A stretch of DNA of 64,000 bases from an uncultured Bacteroides sp. (GTDB lineage: Bacteria > Bacteroidota > Bacteroidia > Bacteroidales > Bacteroidaceae): contig CAUEFX010000004.1 of the NCBI GenBank assembly GCA_958477465.1, positions 62,001-126,000 on the forward strand, in the 5' to 3' direction. The translations under genes and the position numbers were made by a program. The notes under the pieces are model-generated. The model was not told where the DNA came from. It worked only from the letters and a program-made list of their open reading frames with translations, and did no database searches. This document shows, one piece after another, positions 1 through 8,610 of this stretch (position 1 is the first letter of the stretch; each line of letters opens with the position of its first letter).

Positions 1-2666
1 AATCGGTAGCAGAAGGAGTAAACTATATCATACTGACAGACCGGGATGTGGATGCCGAACACGCAGCCATCCCTTCGCTGTTGGCGGTAAGCGCCGTACA
101 CCATCACCTTATCTCGGTAGGAAAGCGTGTACAGACAGCTCTCGTTGTCGAGAGTGGTGAGATACGCGAGGTAATGCACGCTGCCCTGTTACTTGGCTTT
201 GGAGCAAGTGCCTTGAATCCGTATATGGCTTTTGCGATACTCGACCAACTGGTTATTCAAAAAGAGATCCAACTCGACTATGCCACTGCAGAGAAAAATT
301 ACATCAAAGCGATCTGTAAGGGACTGTTCAAAGTGATGAGTAAAATGGGTATCAGTACCATCCGCTCGTATCGCGGTGCGAAAATATTCGAAGCCATAGG
401 CCTGAGCGAGGAGTTGAGCAATGCTTATTTCGGCGGTCTGCAATCACGAATCGGCGGAATCCGGCTTGAGGAAATAGCCAAAAGTGCGATTTCTGCCGTG
501 TCTCATCTTTCAACTTGCAGTTCACAACTAAACAACAAGGGACTGTATTCTTTCCGGAAAGATGGAGAAAAGCACGCTTGGAACCCGGAGACAATCAGCA
601 CACTGCAACTGGCTACGCGCTTGGGCAGTTACAAAAAATTCAAAGAGTTTACGGCTATGGTAGACAACAAGGAAGCTCCCATCTTTTTGCGAGACTTTTT
701 CACATTCAAGCGTAACCCCATCGACATTGACCGTGTAGAACCGGTAGAAAACATTATGCGCCGCTTCGTTACCGGTGCCATGAGTTATGGCTCTATCAGC
801 CGTGAAGCACACGAAGCAATGGCAATAGCCATGAATAAGATTCACGGGCGCAGCAACACCGGTGAAGGAGGAGAAGATGCAGCACGTTTTATTCCCCGTC
901 CGGACGGAACCAGCCTGCGAAGCGCCATCAAGCAAGTGGCTTCCGGACGTTTCGGAGTGACAACGACGTACCTTGTCAACGCAGATGAAATACAAATAAA
1001 AATAGCTCAGGGAGCAAAACCCGGCGAAGGCGGCCAGTTGCCCGGATACAAAGTAGACCAGATAATTGCCAGAACCCGTCACTCCATACCGGGCATCTCG
1101 CTTATATCTCCCCCGCCCCATCATGACATCTACTCCATCGAGGATCTGGCACAGCTTATCTTCGATTTGAAAAACGTCAATCCGAAAGCCAAAATCAGTG
1201 TAAAACTGGTAGCGGAAAGCGGAGTAGGAACAATTGCCGCCGGTGTGGCGAAAGCAAAGGCCGACCTCATCGTGATATCGGGTGCGGAAGGCGGTACAGG
1301 TGCTTCCCCGGCTTCCTCCATTCGTTATGCTGGTATCTCTCCGGAACTGGGACTGAGCGAAGCACAACAGACTTTGGTATTGAACGGACTGCGCGGACAA
1401 GTCATGCTACAGGTAGACGGACAATTGAAGACCGGACGGGACATCATCCTGATGGCTATGTTAGGCGCCGAAGAATTCGGATTCGCAACTTCGGCATTGA
1501 TCGTACTGGGCTGCGTGATGATGCGTAAATGCCATATAAATACCTGTCCGGTAGGCGTTGCCACTCAAAATGAAGAATTACGTAAGCGTTTTCGCGGCCG
1601 GAGTGAATATCTGGTCAACTTCTTTACTTTCCTGGCACAAGAAGTCAGAGAGTATCTTGCCGAAATCGGTGTGGAAAGACTGGATGATATTATCGGACGT
1701 ACCGACCTCATCGAGCGCAAAGCCGATAATGGAAACCCCAAACATGCGCTCATCGACTTCAGTAAATTACTGGCACGTGTAGACAACAGCGCCGCCATAC
1801 ACCATGTCACCGACCAGGATCACGGCATATCTGCTGTCAAAGATGTGGAGATACTTCATGCTGCACAAGATGCCATTGAGTACCAAAAGGAAATCTCACT
1901 GGAATACACGATTGCCAATACGGACCGTGCCGTAGGTGCCATGCTTTCGGGGGCCATAGCTGCCAAATATGGTGAGAATGGGTTGCCGGAACATACGCTG
2001 AACATAAAATTCAAAGGTTCTGCCGGACAGTCTTTCGGTGCATTTCTTACTCCGGGAGTCAACTTCAAGCTGGAAGGGGAAGCCAATGACTACCTCGGCA
2101 AAGGATTGAGCGGTGGCCGTATATCCGTACAACCGCCGGTACGAAGCAATTTCGAAGCGGAAAAGAATACAATAGCCGGTAACACCCTGTTGTATGGAGC
2201 TACCAGCGGAGAGGTTTACATCAACGGATGTGTAGGCGAACGCTTTGCCGTCCGCAACTCGGGAGCCATTGCCGTAGTAGAAGGTGTAGGAGACCATTGC
2301 TGTGAGTACATGACAGGCGGACGCGTAGTAGTGTTGGGACAAACCGGACGAAACTTTGCAGCCGGTATGAGCGGCGGAGTTGCATACGTATGGAATAAAG
2401 AAGGGAATTTCGATTATTTCTGTAACATGGAGATGGTAGAACTATCCCTCATCGAAGAGGCAAGCTATCGCAAAGAACTGCATGAACTCATCCGCCAGCA
2501 CTATTTATATACCGGCAGCAAACAGGCACGTATCCTACTCGATGACTGGAACCGCTATGTAGACGAATTCATACAAGTGGTGCCCATCGAATACAAAAAG
2601 GTGCTTCAGGAAGAGCAAATGCGAAAACTGCAACAGAAGATTGCGGATATGCAAAGAGACTATTAG
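1..2666 (+). CDS. gltB: glutamate synthase (GOGAT) large subunit, 5' end cut by window
   Basis: The reading frame is open from base 3 and enters the window inside the protein, so the first in-frame GTG at 48 is not the start. About 888 C-terminal residues of a roughly 1500-residue protein are present. The start of the window matches the end of the central domain (ILTDRD, then AIPSLLAVSAVHHHLI). The FMN-binding synthase domain follows, with the glycine-rich NTGEGGEDAARF segment. Three cysteine codons at 1512, 1530 and 1545 are spaced 6 and 5 residues apart, as expected for the 3Fe-4S ligands. The C-terminal 250 residues form the GXGXG helix domain. The enzyme joins 2-oxoglutarate and glutamine-derived ammonia to give two glutamates. 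The small subunit gltD follows 173 bases downstream and asnB after that, making a glutamine-using nitrogen group. Confidence 0.96.
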   Translation, partial: SVAEGVNYIILTDRDVDAEHAAIPSLLAVSAVHHHLISVGKRVQTALVVESGEIREVMHAALLLGFGASALNPYMAFAILDQLVIQKEIQLDYATAEKNYIKAICKGLFKVMSKMGISTIRSYRGAKIFEAIGLSEELSNAYFGGLQSRIGGIRLEEIAKSAISAVSHLSTCSSQLNNKGLYSFRKDGEKHAWNPETISTLQLATRLGSYKKFKEFTAMVDNKEAPIFLRDFFTFKRNPIDIDRVEPVENIMRRFVTGAMSYGSISREAHEAMAIAMNKIHGRSNTGEGGEDAARFIPRPDGTSLRSAIKQVASGRFGVTTTYLVNADEIQIKIAQGAKPGEGGQLPGYKVDQIIARTRHSIPGISLISPPPHHDIYSIEDLAQLIFDLKNVNPKAKISVKLVAESGVGTIAAGVAKAKADLIVISGAEGGTGASPASSIRYAGISPELGLSEAQQTLVLNGLRGQVMLQVDGQLKTGRDIILMAMLGAEEFGFATSALIVLGCVMMRKCHINTCPVGVATQNEELRKRFRGRSEYLVNFFTFLAQEVREYLAEIGVERLDDIIGRTDLIERKADNGNPKHALIDFSKLLARVDNSAAIHHVTDQDHGISAVKDVEILHAAQDAIEYQKEISLEYTIANTDRAVGAMLSGAIAAKYGENGLPEHTLNIKFKGSAGQSFGAFLTPGVNFKLEGEANDYLGKGLSGGRISVQPPVRSNFEAEKNTIAGNTLLYGATSGEVYINGCVGERFAVRNSGAIAVVEGVGDHCCEYMTGGRVVVLGQTGRNFAAGMSGGVAYVWNKEGNFDYFCNMEMVELSLIEEASYRKELHELIRQHYLYTGSKQARILLDDWNRYVDEFIQVVPIEYKKVLQEEQMRKLQQKIADMQRDY

Positions 2667-2752
2667 GGTTTACGATCAGACGATTGACAAATTACGATCG
2701 AGGTTACTATAAAAAACAGATAGAATGATTTTAGTTACCAATAAGAAAGTAA

Positions 2753-2850
2753 TTCAAATCGTAATTTGTCAATCGTAAAATCGTAAATCAAGATGGTATT
2801 TTCAATCGTAAATTGTCAATCGTAAAATCGTAAATCAAAATGGGAGATTC
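2753..2850 (+). repeat. 47-bp tandem duplication covering the gltD start region
   Basis: Two near-identical copies with a 47-base period (about 2757-2803 and 2804-2850) share the core CAATCGTAAAATCGTAAATC followed by ATGG. The second copy supplies the gltD start codon at 2840. The first has its own ATG at 2793, which opens a 10-codon frame ending in TAA at 2823. This resembles a duplicated translation-initiation region. The AT-rich TCGTAAATC words recur in other intergenic gaps of the window. Confidence 0.8.
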
Positions 2851-4174
2851 AAAAGCATTTTTAACCATACGCCGTCAGGAGGCCGGATATCGCCCCGTAC
2901 ATGAACGCATCACCGATTATGGCGAAGTAGAGCAAACCCTCAATACGCACGACCGGAAACTGCAAGCATCCCGCTGCATGGATTGTGGAGTACCTTTCTG
3001 TCATTGGGCTTGTCCGTTAGGCAACAAACAACCCGAATGGCAGGATGCCCTCTACAAAGGGAAGTGGAAAGAGGCATACGAAATATTGGCTGCCACATGC
3101 GACTTTCCGGAATTTACAGGCCGCATCTGCCCTGCCCTTTGCGAGAAGAGCTGTGTACTGAAACTATCGTGTGATGAGCCGGTGACCATCCGCGAGAATG
3201 AAGCCGCCATTGTAGAAGCCGCTTTTCGTGAAGGATATATCACTCCGGTAATACCGGAACGTAACGGAAAACGGATAGCAATAATCGGTGCCGGTCCGAC
3301 AGGACTGGTAGCTGCCAATCAGTTGAACAGAAAGGGGTATACCGTTACAATTTTCGATAAGGCAGAAGCACCGGGCGGCCTGCTCCGTTTCGGTATTCCG
3401 AACTTCAAGCTGAACAAAAACATCATCGACCGCCGTATGGAAATATTAAAAGCCGAAGGTATTCTGTTCCAAATGAATACCCCCATAGACACGGCCCATC
3501 TGCCCGAAGGGTTCGATGCTTACTGTATTTGTACCGGTGCAGAAACGCCGCGTGATCTTTCCATACCGGGGCGCGAGCTGAAAGGAATTCATTTTGCTCT
3601 GGAAATGCTATCGCAACAGAACCGGATAATAGCAGGACAGACTTTTGCCAAAGACAAGATGGTGAATGCAAAAGGGAAAAAAGTGCTTGTCATCGGTGGA
3701 GGAGATACCGGTTCGGACTGTATAGGTACCAGTGTGCGCCAAGGGGCTGTCAGTGTAACCCAAATAGAAATCATGCCTAAGCCTCCTGTCGGACATAACG
3801 ATGCCACTCCATGGCCACAATGGCCGGTGGTACTGAAAACCACCTCTTCACACGAAGAAGGTTGTACGCGCCGATGGTCACTTGCTTCCAACCGGTTCAT
3901 TGGCAAAAACGGTAAAGTCACCGGTGTAGAAGTGGAAGAGGTAGAATGGATCACTCCTCCTACCGGTGGACGTTCGGTCATGAAGCCCACCGGCAAAAAA
4001 GAGATCATTGAAGCCGACATGGTATTACTTGCCATGGGATTTCTAAAACCCGAACAGCCGGAATATCCGACGAATGTGTTCGTCGCCGGTGATGCGGCAA
4101 CAGGAGCCAGCCTTGTAGTACGTGCAATGGCAGCAGGACGCAAAGTAGCAAAATTGATTTCTATGAATTACTAA
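2840..4174 (+). CDS. gltD: glutamate synthase small subunit (NADPH-dependent)
   Basis: This 444-residue protein feeds electrons from NAD(P)H through FAD and iron-sulfur clusters to GltB. Cysteines 46, 49, 54 and 58 (CMDCGVPFCHWACP) lie in the N-terminal ferredoxin-like domain with more cysteines at 97-111. A FAD-binding GAGPTGLVAAN motif is at about 150-160 and a nucleotide-binding GGGDTGSDC motif at about 286-294. The length is normal for bacterial GltD. The chosen start follows the second copy of a tandem repeat. There is no clear purine-rich ribosome-binding site, which is usual for this phylum. It very probably shares a transcript with gltB, and asnB follows 146 bases downstream. Confidence 0.96.
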   Translation: MGDSKAFLTIRRQEAGYRPVHERITDYGEVEQTLNTHDRKLQASRCMDCGVPFCHWACPLGNKQPEWQDALYKGKWKEAYEILAATCDFPEFTGRICPALCEKSCVLKLSCDEPVTIRENEAAIVEAAFREGYITPVIPERNGKRIAIIGAGPTGLVAANQLNRKGYTVTIFDKAEAPGGLLRFGIPNFKLNKNIIDRRMEILKAEGILFQMNTPIDTAHLPEGFDAYCICTGAETPRDLSIPGRELKGIHFALEMLSQQNRIIAGQTFAKDKMVNAKGKKVLVIGGGDTGSDCIGTSVRQGAVSVTQIEIMPKPPVGHNDATPWPQWPVVLKTTSSHEEGCTRRWSLASNRFIGKNGKVTGVEVEEVEWITPPTGGRSVMKPTGKKEIIEADMVLLAMGFLKPEQPEYPTNVFVAGDAATGASLVVRAMAAGRKVAKLISMNY

Positions 4175-4212
4175 TTAATCTCAAGCTGACATAACGAACC
4201 GTACCGTCTGAA

Positions 4213-4270
4213 GGCGTGTCAAAACCACCTGAGACATAGAAATCACCTCAGCCGCAGGCTGTAGCAAATC
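4213..4270. repeat. degenerate GTGTCAAAAC-type intergenic repeat with small hairpin
   Basis: The gltD-asnB gap contains GGCGTGTCAAAACC at 4213-4226 followed by a 5-bp inverted repeat CTGAG/CTCAG (4229-4251) and a CTGTAGCA word. These words also occur in the elements at 32003-32096, 35914-36083 and 39895-39964, so this looks like a decayed member of the same family. No matching right-end repeat is visible here. Confidence 0.4.
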
Positions 4271-4320
4271 GGAATTCAGAAGCCGTAAATCAAAATTCAT
4301 AAACTATAAATTTCAAAATC

Positions 4321-5985
4321 ATGTGTGGAATAGTAGGAATATTCAATATAAAGAGCCAGTCGAAAGAATTACGGGACAAAGCATTGCGCATGGCGCAGAA
4401 AATCCGTCACCGCGGACCGGACTGGAGTGGTATTTATGTAGGCGGCAGTGCCATTCTGGCACACGAACGCCTTTCTATCGTCGACCCGCAAAGTGGAGGA
4501 CAGCCCCTCTACTCTCCCGACCGTAAGGTAGTACTTGCCGTAAACGGTGAGATATACAATCATCGGGATATACGTGCACGATATGCCGGACGTTACAAAT
4601 TTCAGACAGGAAGCGATTGTGAAGTGATACTTGCCCTTTATAAGGACAAAGGCATACACTTTTTGGAAGAGCTTAACGGTATCTTCGCATTCGCGCTTTA
4701 CGATGAAGAAAAAGATGAGTTTCTCATTGCCCGTGACCCTATCGGCGTCATACCACTTTATATCGGGCATGATGCAGATGGAAAGCTCTATGTGGGCAGC
4801 GAACTGAAAGCTCTCGAAGGCTTCTGCGAAGAGTACGAGCCCTTCCTTCCCGGACACTATTACTACAGCAAAGAGGGTAAAATGAAACGTTGGTATACCC
4901 GTGACTGGATGGATTATGAAGCGGTAAAAGCGAACACCGCCCGCGTATCCGATGTGCACGATGCCCTTGAAGCGGCTGTACATCGTCAATTGATGAGTGA
5001 TGTTCCTTATGGGGTATTGCTGAGCGGTGGGCTGGATTCCTCCATCGTTTCGGCCATTGCCAAAAAATATGCAGCCAAACGTATTGAAACAGATGGTGCC
5101 AGTGACGCCTGGTGGCCACAGCTACACTCTTTTGCCATCGGTCTGAAAGGCGCTCCCGACCTCAGTAAGGCCCGTGAAGTAGCCGAATATATCGGAACAG
5201 TACACCATGAAATAAACTACACCGTTCAAGAAGGGCTCGACGCGTTGCGTGATGTCATCTATTTTATCGAGACTTACGATGTGACTACCGTACGTGCCTC
5301 TACCCCGATGTATCTGTTGGCGCGTGTCATCAAGTCGATGGGAATCAAAATGGTACTCAGCGGTGAAGGAGCAGACGAGATATTCGGCGGTTACCTCTAT
5401 TTCCATAAAGCGCCGGACGCCCGTGCTTTCCATGAAGAAACCGTACGTAAACTCTCCAAACTGTATCTTTACGACTGCCTGCGCGCCAACAAGAGCCTTG
5501 CTGCCTGGGGTGTAGAAGGACGCGTTCCATTCCTCGACAAAGAATTCCTGGACGTTGCCATGCGCCTCAATCCGGAGGCTAAGATGGCACCCGGAAAGGT
5601 GATCGAAAAGAAGATAGTACGCGAAGCCTTTGCAGATATGCTGCCGGAAAGTGTGGCCTGGCGTCAAAAAGAACAATTCAGCGACGGTGTGGGTTACAAT
5701 TGGATAGATATGCTGAAGGCCATCACCGCAGCAGCCGTAAGCGACGAACAGATGGCGCATGCAGCCGAACGCTTCCCGATTCATACCCCGCAAAATAAGG
5801 AGGAATATTATTATCGCAGCATTTTCGAAGAACATTTCCCCAGCGCATCTGCTGCGAAAAGCGTACCAAGTGTGCCAAGCGTAGCCTGCTCCACAGCAGA
5901 AGCATTGGCATGGGATAGCGCTTTCCAAGGTAAGAACGACCCCAGCGGACGAGCCGTAAAAGGAATACACGAAGAAGCATATTGA
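4321..5985 (+). CDS. asnB: asparagine synthetase B, glutamine-hydrolysing
   Basis: A 554-residue class II amidotransferase. Cys2 directly after the initiator Met (MCGIVGIF) is the glutaminase nucleophile, which fixes the start. The N-terminal glutaminase domain covers about residues 1-190. The synthetase domain carries the PPi-loop SGGLDSS at 235-241, which binds the ATP that activates aspartate. The last 40 or so residues, from SAAKSVPSVPSV onward, form a low-complexity tail. The enzyme makes asparagine from aspartate and glutamine in the cytoplasm and thus draws on the same glutamine pool as GltBD upstream. An asparaginase (ansA) lies 18 kb further on. Confidence 0.95.
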   Translation: MCGIVGIFNIKSQSKELRDKALRMAQKIRHRGPDWSGIYVGGSAILAHERLSIVDPQSGGQPLYSPDRKVVLAVNGEIYNHRDIRARYAGRYKFQTGSDCEVILALYKDKGIHFLEELNGIFAFALYDEEKDEFLIARDPIGVIPLYIGHDADGKLYVGSELKALEGFCEEYEPFLPGHYYYSKEGKMKRWYTRDWMDYEAVKANTARVSDVHDALEAAVHRQLMSDVPYGVLLSGGLDSSIVSAIAKKYAAKRIETDGASDAWWPQLHSFAIGLKGAPDLSKAREVAEYIGTVHHEINYTVQEGLDALRDVIYFIETYDVTTVRASTPMYLLARVIKSMGIKMVLSGEGADEIFGGYLYFHKAPDARAFHEETVRKLSKLYLYDCLRANKSLAAWGVEGRVPFLDKEFLDVAMRLNPEAKMAPGKVIEKKIVREAFADMLPESVAWRQKEQFSDGVGYNWIDMLKAITAAAVSDEQMAHAAERFPIHTPQNKEEYYYRSIFEEHFPSASAAKSVPSVPSVACSTAEALAWDSAFQGKNDPSGRAVKGIHEEAY

Positions 5986-6034
5986 TGAAAGCATCTATAT
6001 AACGCTCTTTTCACACTAATTCAGAATCCATAAC

Positions 6035-6064
6035 TTGTGATTCCCAATATCTTCCGTAACTTTG
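6035..6064 (+). promoter_or_regulatory. Bacteroides-type promoter for the phosphodiesterase gene
   Basis: TTG at 6035-6037 is followed after 19 bases by TAACTTTG at 6057-6064, matching the TTTG / TAnnTTTG consensus of the primary Bacteroides sigma factor. It overlaps the 5' end of the longest possible reading frame and so rules out a start at 6037. Confidence 0.75.
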
Positions 6065-6108
6065 TTATGCGGAATGATAGTCATGCCGGACTAAACTTAT
6101 TTGCATTA

Positions 6109-6876
6109 ATGAAAATAAAGAAGATTTTACTTGCCTCTGTCCTTGTTCTATCAGTATATGGCACAATGGCTCAAACCCAAGTTATCGCTCATCGCGGTTA
6201 TTGGAAAACGGACGGTTCTGCACAAAACAGCATTGCCGCTCTCCTTAAAGCGGATTCTATCGGCTGCTACGGCTCCGAATTCGATGTGTGGCTCACAGCA
6301 GATGACAAGTTGGTGGTTAACCATGATCCTGTTTTCAAGTTGAAAAGCATGGAACGCTCTACAGCGGCAAACCTTACTTCGCTGAAACTGGACAACGGTG
6401 AAAACCTCCCCACGCTTGAACAATATCTCAAAGCTGCCCAAAAGATCCAAACGCGCCTTATTCTGGAACTAAAAGTACTCAGCAGCCCGGAAAGGGAAAC
6501 GAAAGCCATCAAAAAGATCATAGCCCTGGTAAAGGAACTCAAGTTGAATGACAGAATGGAATATATCACCTTTTCATTGCATGCCACCAAAGAATTTATC
6601 CGTCTTGCTCCTGCCGGAACTCCCGTCTTTTATCTGGACGGCAAGCTGTCTCCCAAAGAGCTGAAAGAGATAGGATGTGCCGGTCCGGACTATCACCTAA
6701 GCGTCTTCCGAAAACACCCCGAATGGATAGAAGAATGTCACGGCCTTGGGATGAAAGTAAACGTCTGGACAGTCAATAAAGAGAAAGACATGAAATGGCT
6801 CATCGAGAAGAACGTAGATTTCATCACAACCAATGAACCGGAATTACTAATTAGTAAAATAGTAACTAATGATTAA
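6109..6876 (+). CDS. secreted glycerophosphodiester phosphodiesterase family protein
   Basis: This 255-residue protein starts at 6109. The frame is open further upstream, but that part contains the promoter, and the product from 6109 begins with a clear signal peptide (MKIKKILLASVLVLSVYGTMAQ). The mature part starts with QVIAHRG, the metal/phosphate-binding HRG of the GDPD barrel. It is followed by the E-x-D pair in EFDVWLTADDKLVVNHD and ends with ITTNEPELL, a typical closing strand. The family hydrolyses glycerophosphodiesters to glycerol-3-phosphate and an alcohol. The signal peptide puts this one in the periplasm, where it may recycle lipid head groups. It is monocistronic: a promoter lies upstream and a strong hairpin downstream. 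Confidence 0.9.
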   Translation: MKIKKILLASVLVLSVYGTMAQTQVIAHRGYWKTDGSAQNSIAALLKADSIGCYGSEFDVWLTADDKLVVNHDPVFKLKSMERSTAANLTSLKLDNGENLPTLEQYLKAAQKIQTRLILELKVLSSPERETKAIKKIIALVKELKLNDRMEYITFSLHATKEFIRLAPAGTPVFYLDGKLSPKELKEIGCAGPDYHLSVFRKHPEWIEECHGLGMKVNVWTVNKEKDMKWLIEKNVDFITTNEPELLISKIVTND

Positions 6877-6941
6877 CGGAATAATGATTAATGAAACAGT
6901 GACTGGCGATCAGTAATTAATGAAATAGCGATTAATGAAGA

Positions 6942-7005
6942 AATAGTGATTAGTGATAAGCAGGCTGTGCTATATGCCGGATGACGCTTATCACTAATCA
7001 CTATT
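6942..7005. terminator. 20-bp perfect stem between convergent genes
   Basis: A perfect 20-base inverted repeat (6942-6961 with 6986-7005) around a 24-base loop ends in ATTCATTTTTT on the plus strand. It sits between the phosphodiesterase gene and the convergent thioredoxin-like gene and could terminate both. Upstream (6880-6960) the words ATTAATGAAA and AGTGATTA recur, showing local tandem amplification. Its GTGATAAGC core is shared with the repeat at 14957-15013. Confidence 0.8.
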
Positions 7006-7012
7006 CATTTTT

Positions 7013-7309
7013 TCAAAACTCTTCCAACACCAATCGGAATTCATCAACAGTCAGCTCTCCGATTTGCCGCCACAATTCCTTCCCATGATGTAGCAACACA
7101 AAAGCCGGGACGGTTTCTATGTTATAAGAATCTGCTACAGTTTTATCACTTTCGATATTCACTTTTACAAGTTCGACAACCCTCTTTTCGTACGTATCAA
7201 TAACCGGTTCCAACCATTCATAATGAGGAGACCAGTCTGCATAAAACAAAATCAGAACCAGATGATCGGTCTGGGTTACTTCTTCTAATTGTTTGGTTAC
7301 ATCATCCAT
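7013..7309 (-). CDS. thioredoxin-fold protein lacking the CXXC site
   Basis: This 98-residue cytoplasmic protein has thioredoxin size and layout: LILFYADWSPHYEWLEPVI at the active-site position, then VKVNIESD, the cis-proline segment VETVPAFVLLHHGKE (as IETVPAF), and a C-terminal helix. Where thioredoxins have WCGPC this protein has WSPHYEW, and it contains no cysteine at all. It therefore cannot act as a dithiol reductase. It may instead work as a chaperone or binding partner, which is inference. It is transcribed alone, convergent to the phosphodiesterase gene and divergent from dapF. The start at 7309 gives a full-length fold. Confidence 0.85.
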   Translation of the reverse strand: MDDVTKQLEEVTQTDHLVLILFYADWSPHYEWLEPVIDTYEKRVVELVKVNIESDKTVADSYNIETVPAFVLLHHGKELWRQIGELTVDEFRLVLEEF

Positions 7310-7685
7310 TTCTTCACTTTTTTGCTATGCTTATAAAACAATAGAAGTAGAAAAAGGTTTCATTTCAGAAGAAAGAAGCTATGCAGCATCATTTTTCTAT
7401 CAAATTCCGGTTAAATAAGGCCCGAATCAGAATCAAAACAGCTCCTTTTTCTCTCATATATACCGGAAGAATATGCAAAACGGAAAATCGCGATAATAAT
7501 TTATTCAAATAGAAGCTTTCTTGATTTCAAATTAAAAGAATAACAGCTATTATATATCAATATTGAAAGATTAATAGAATTATATAGATATTAGACACAT
7601 ATTTTATCAAAATACTAATCAAAAAGTCATATCTTTGCAGTGTTATAAAACAAAAGGACATAATTAACAATCAATAAAGAACAAA
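7310..7685. other. 376-base divergent intergenic region
   Basis: This AT-rich gap separates the thioredoxin-like gene from dapF. The only supported signal is the dapF promoter near its right end. An open frame of 43 codons at 7381-7512 has no homology I recognise and an unusual composition, so it was not called. Confidence 0.6.
7630..7637 (+). promoter_or_regulatory. -7 element of dapF promoter
   Basis: TATCTTTG at 7630-7637 matches TAnnTTTG and lies 48 bases upstream of the dapF start. The -33 element is weak (TTTTA around 7602-7606). Confidence 0.6.
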
Positions 7686-8495
7686 ATGACAAACAAGATT
7701 CAGTTCACTAAAATGCATGGGGCGGGAAATGATTACATCTATATAAATACCCTCAAATATCCGATTGCAGACCCTGAAAAATGCGCTGTCAAATGGAGTG
7801 CGTACCACACGGGAATAGGAAGTGACGGACTTGTATTGATTGGTACATCCGACAAAGCCGACTTCAGTATGTGTATCTTCAATGCAGACGGTTCTGAAGC
7901 CATGATGTGTGGAAATGCAAGTCGTTGTATCGGTAAATATCTGTTCGAATACGGACTGACCGAAAAAACAACGATCACACTGGATACACTTTCAGGAGTC
8001 AAAGTGCTAAAGCTCCGGATAGAAAACGGTAAAGTAGCGGCAATAACGGTGGACATGGGTGAACCGAAAGGAACGGGAACAGTCGACTTCAGAGACAAAC
8101 TGCCTTATGTGTCTACCACCGTGTCGATGGGAAACCCGCACCTGGTAACTTTCGTTGAAGACATTAACGAGATAAAACTTCCGGAAATAGGTCCCATATT
8201 GGAAAACGACCCGATTTTTCCTGATCGTACCAATGTGGAATTTGCACAGATATTGGATAAAGATAAAATAAGAATGCGTGTATGGGAAAGAGGGTCCGGC
8301 ATCACCCAAGCCTGCGGAACCGGTGCATGCGCTACCGCAGTGGCAGCCTTTATAGAAGGTAAAGCCGGTCGGAAAACAGATATCATCATGGACGGCGGTA
8401 CATTGACCATCGAATGGGATGAGAAAACCAACCATATACTGATGACAGGTCCTGCCGTGAAAGTTTTCGACGGAACCATAGAAATGGAAGAATAA
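7686..8495 (+). CDS. dapF: diaminopimelate epimerase
   Basis: This 269-residue protein converts LL- to meso-diaminopimelate for lysine and peptidoglycan synthesis. Both catalytic cysteines are present: Cys75 in MMCGNASRC and Cys210 in QACGTGAC. The N-terminal [10 protein letters not shown] motif is typical, and the length is normal. The next gene, dapL, makes the LL-diaminopimelate substrate, so the two genes encode consecutive steps. The 115-base gap between them is purine-rich, with recurring AATAGA-like words. Confidence 0.96.
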   Translation: MTNKIQFTKMHGAGNDYIYINTLKYPIADPEKCAVKWSAYHTGIGSDGLVLIGTSDKADFSMCIFNADGSEAMMCGNASRCIGKYLFEYGLTEKTTITLDTLSGVKVLKLRIENGKVAAITVDMGEPKGTGTVDFRDKLPYVSTTVSMGNPHLVTFVEDINEIKLPEIGPILENDPIFPDRTNVEFAQILDKDKIRMRVWERGSGITQACGTGACATAVAAFIEGKAGRKTDIIMDGGTLTIEWDEKTNHILMTGPAVKVFDGTIEMEE

Positions 8496-8610
8496 AATAG
8501 AGGAAAAAGAAATAGAGACAAAATAGAAATATAGACAGAAGAACAGAAGTAAAAAGACAGATATCAGGATAACCAATTCAATAGAAGCAAAACTTAAAAC
8601 AAAAAACAAT

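Noticed and set aside
528..1400. 290-codon open frame antisense to gltB
   Set aside because: It lies wholly opposite a well-conserved enzyme, has no recognisable domain and reflects codon bias of the sense gene.
7381..7512. 43-codon frame in the dapF upstream gap
   Set aside because: No homology, membrane segment or promoter; random opening in an AT-rich gap is likely.
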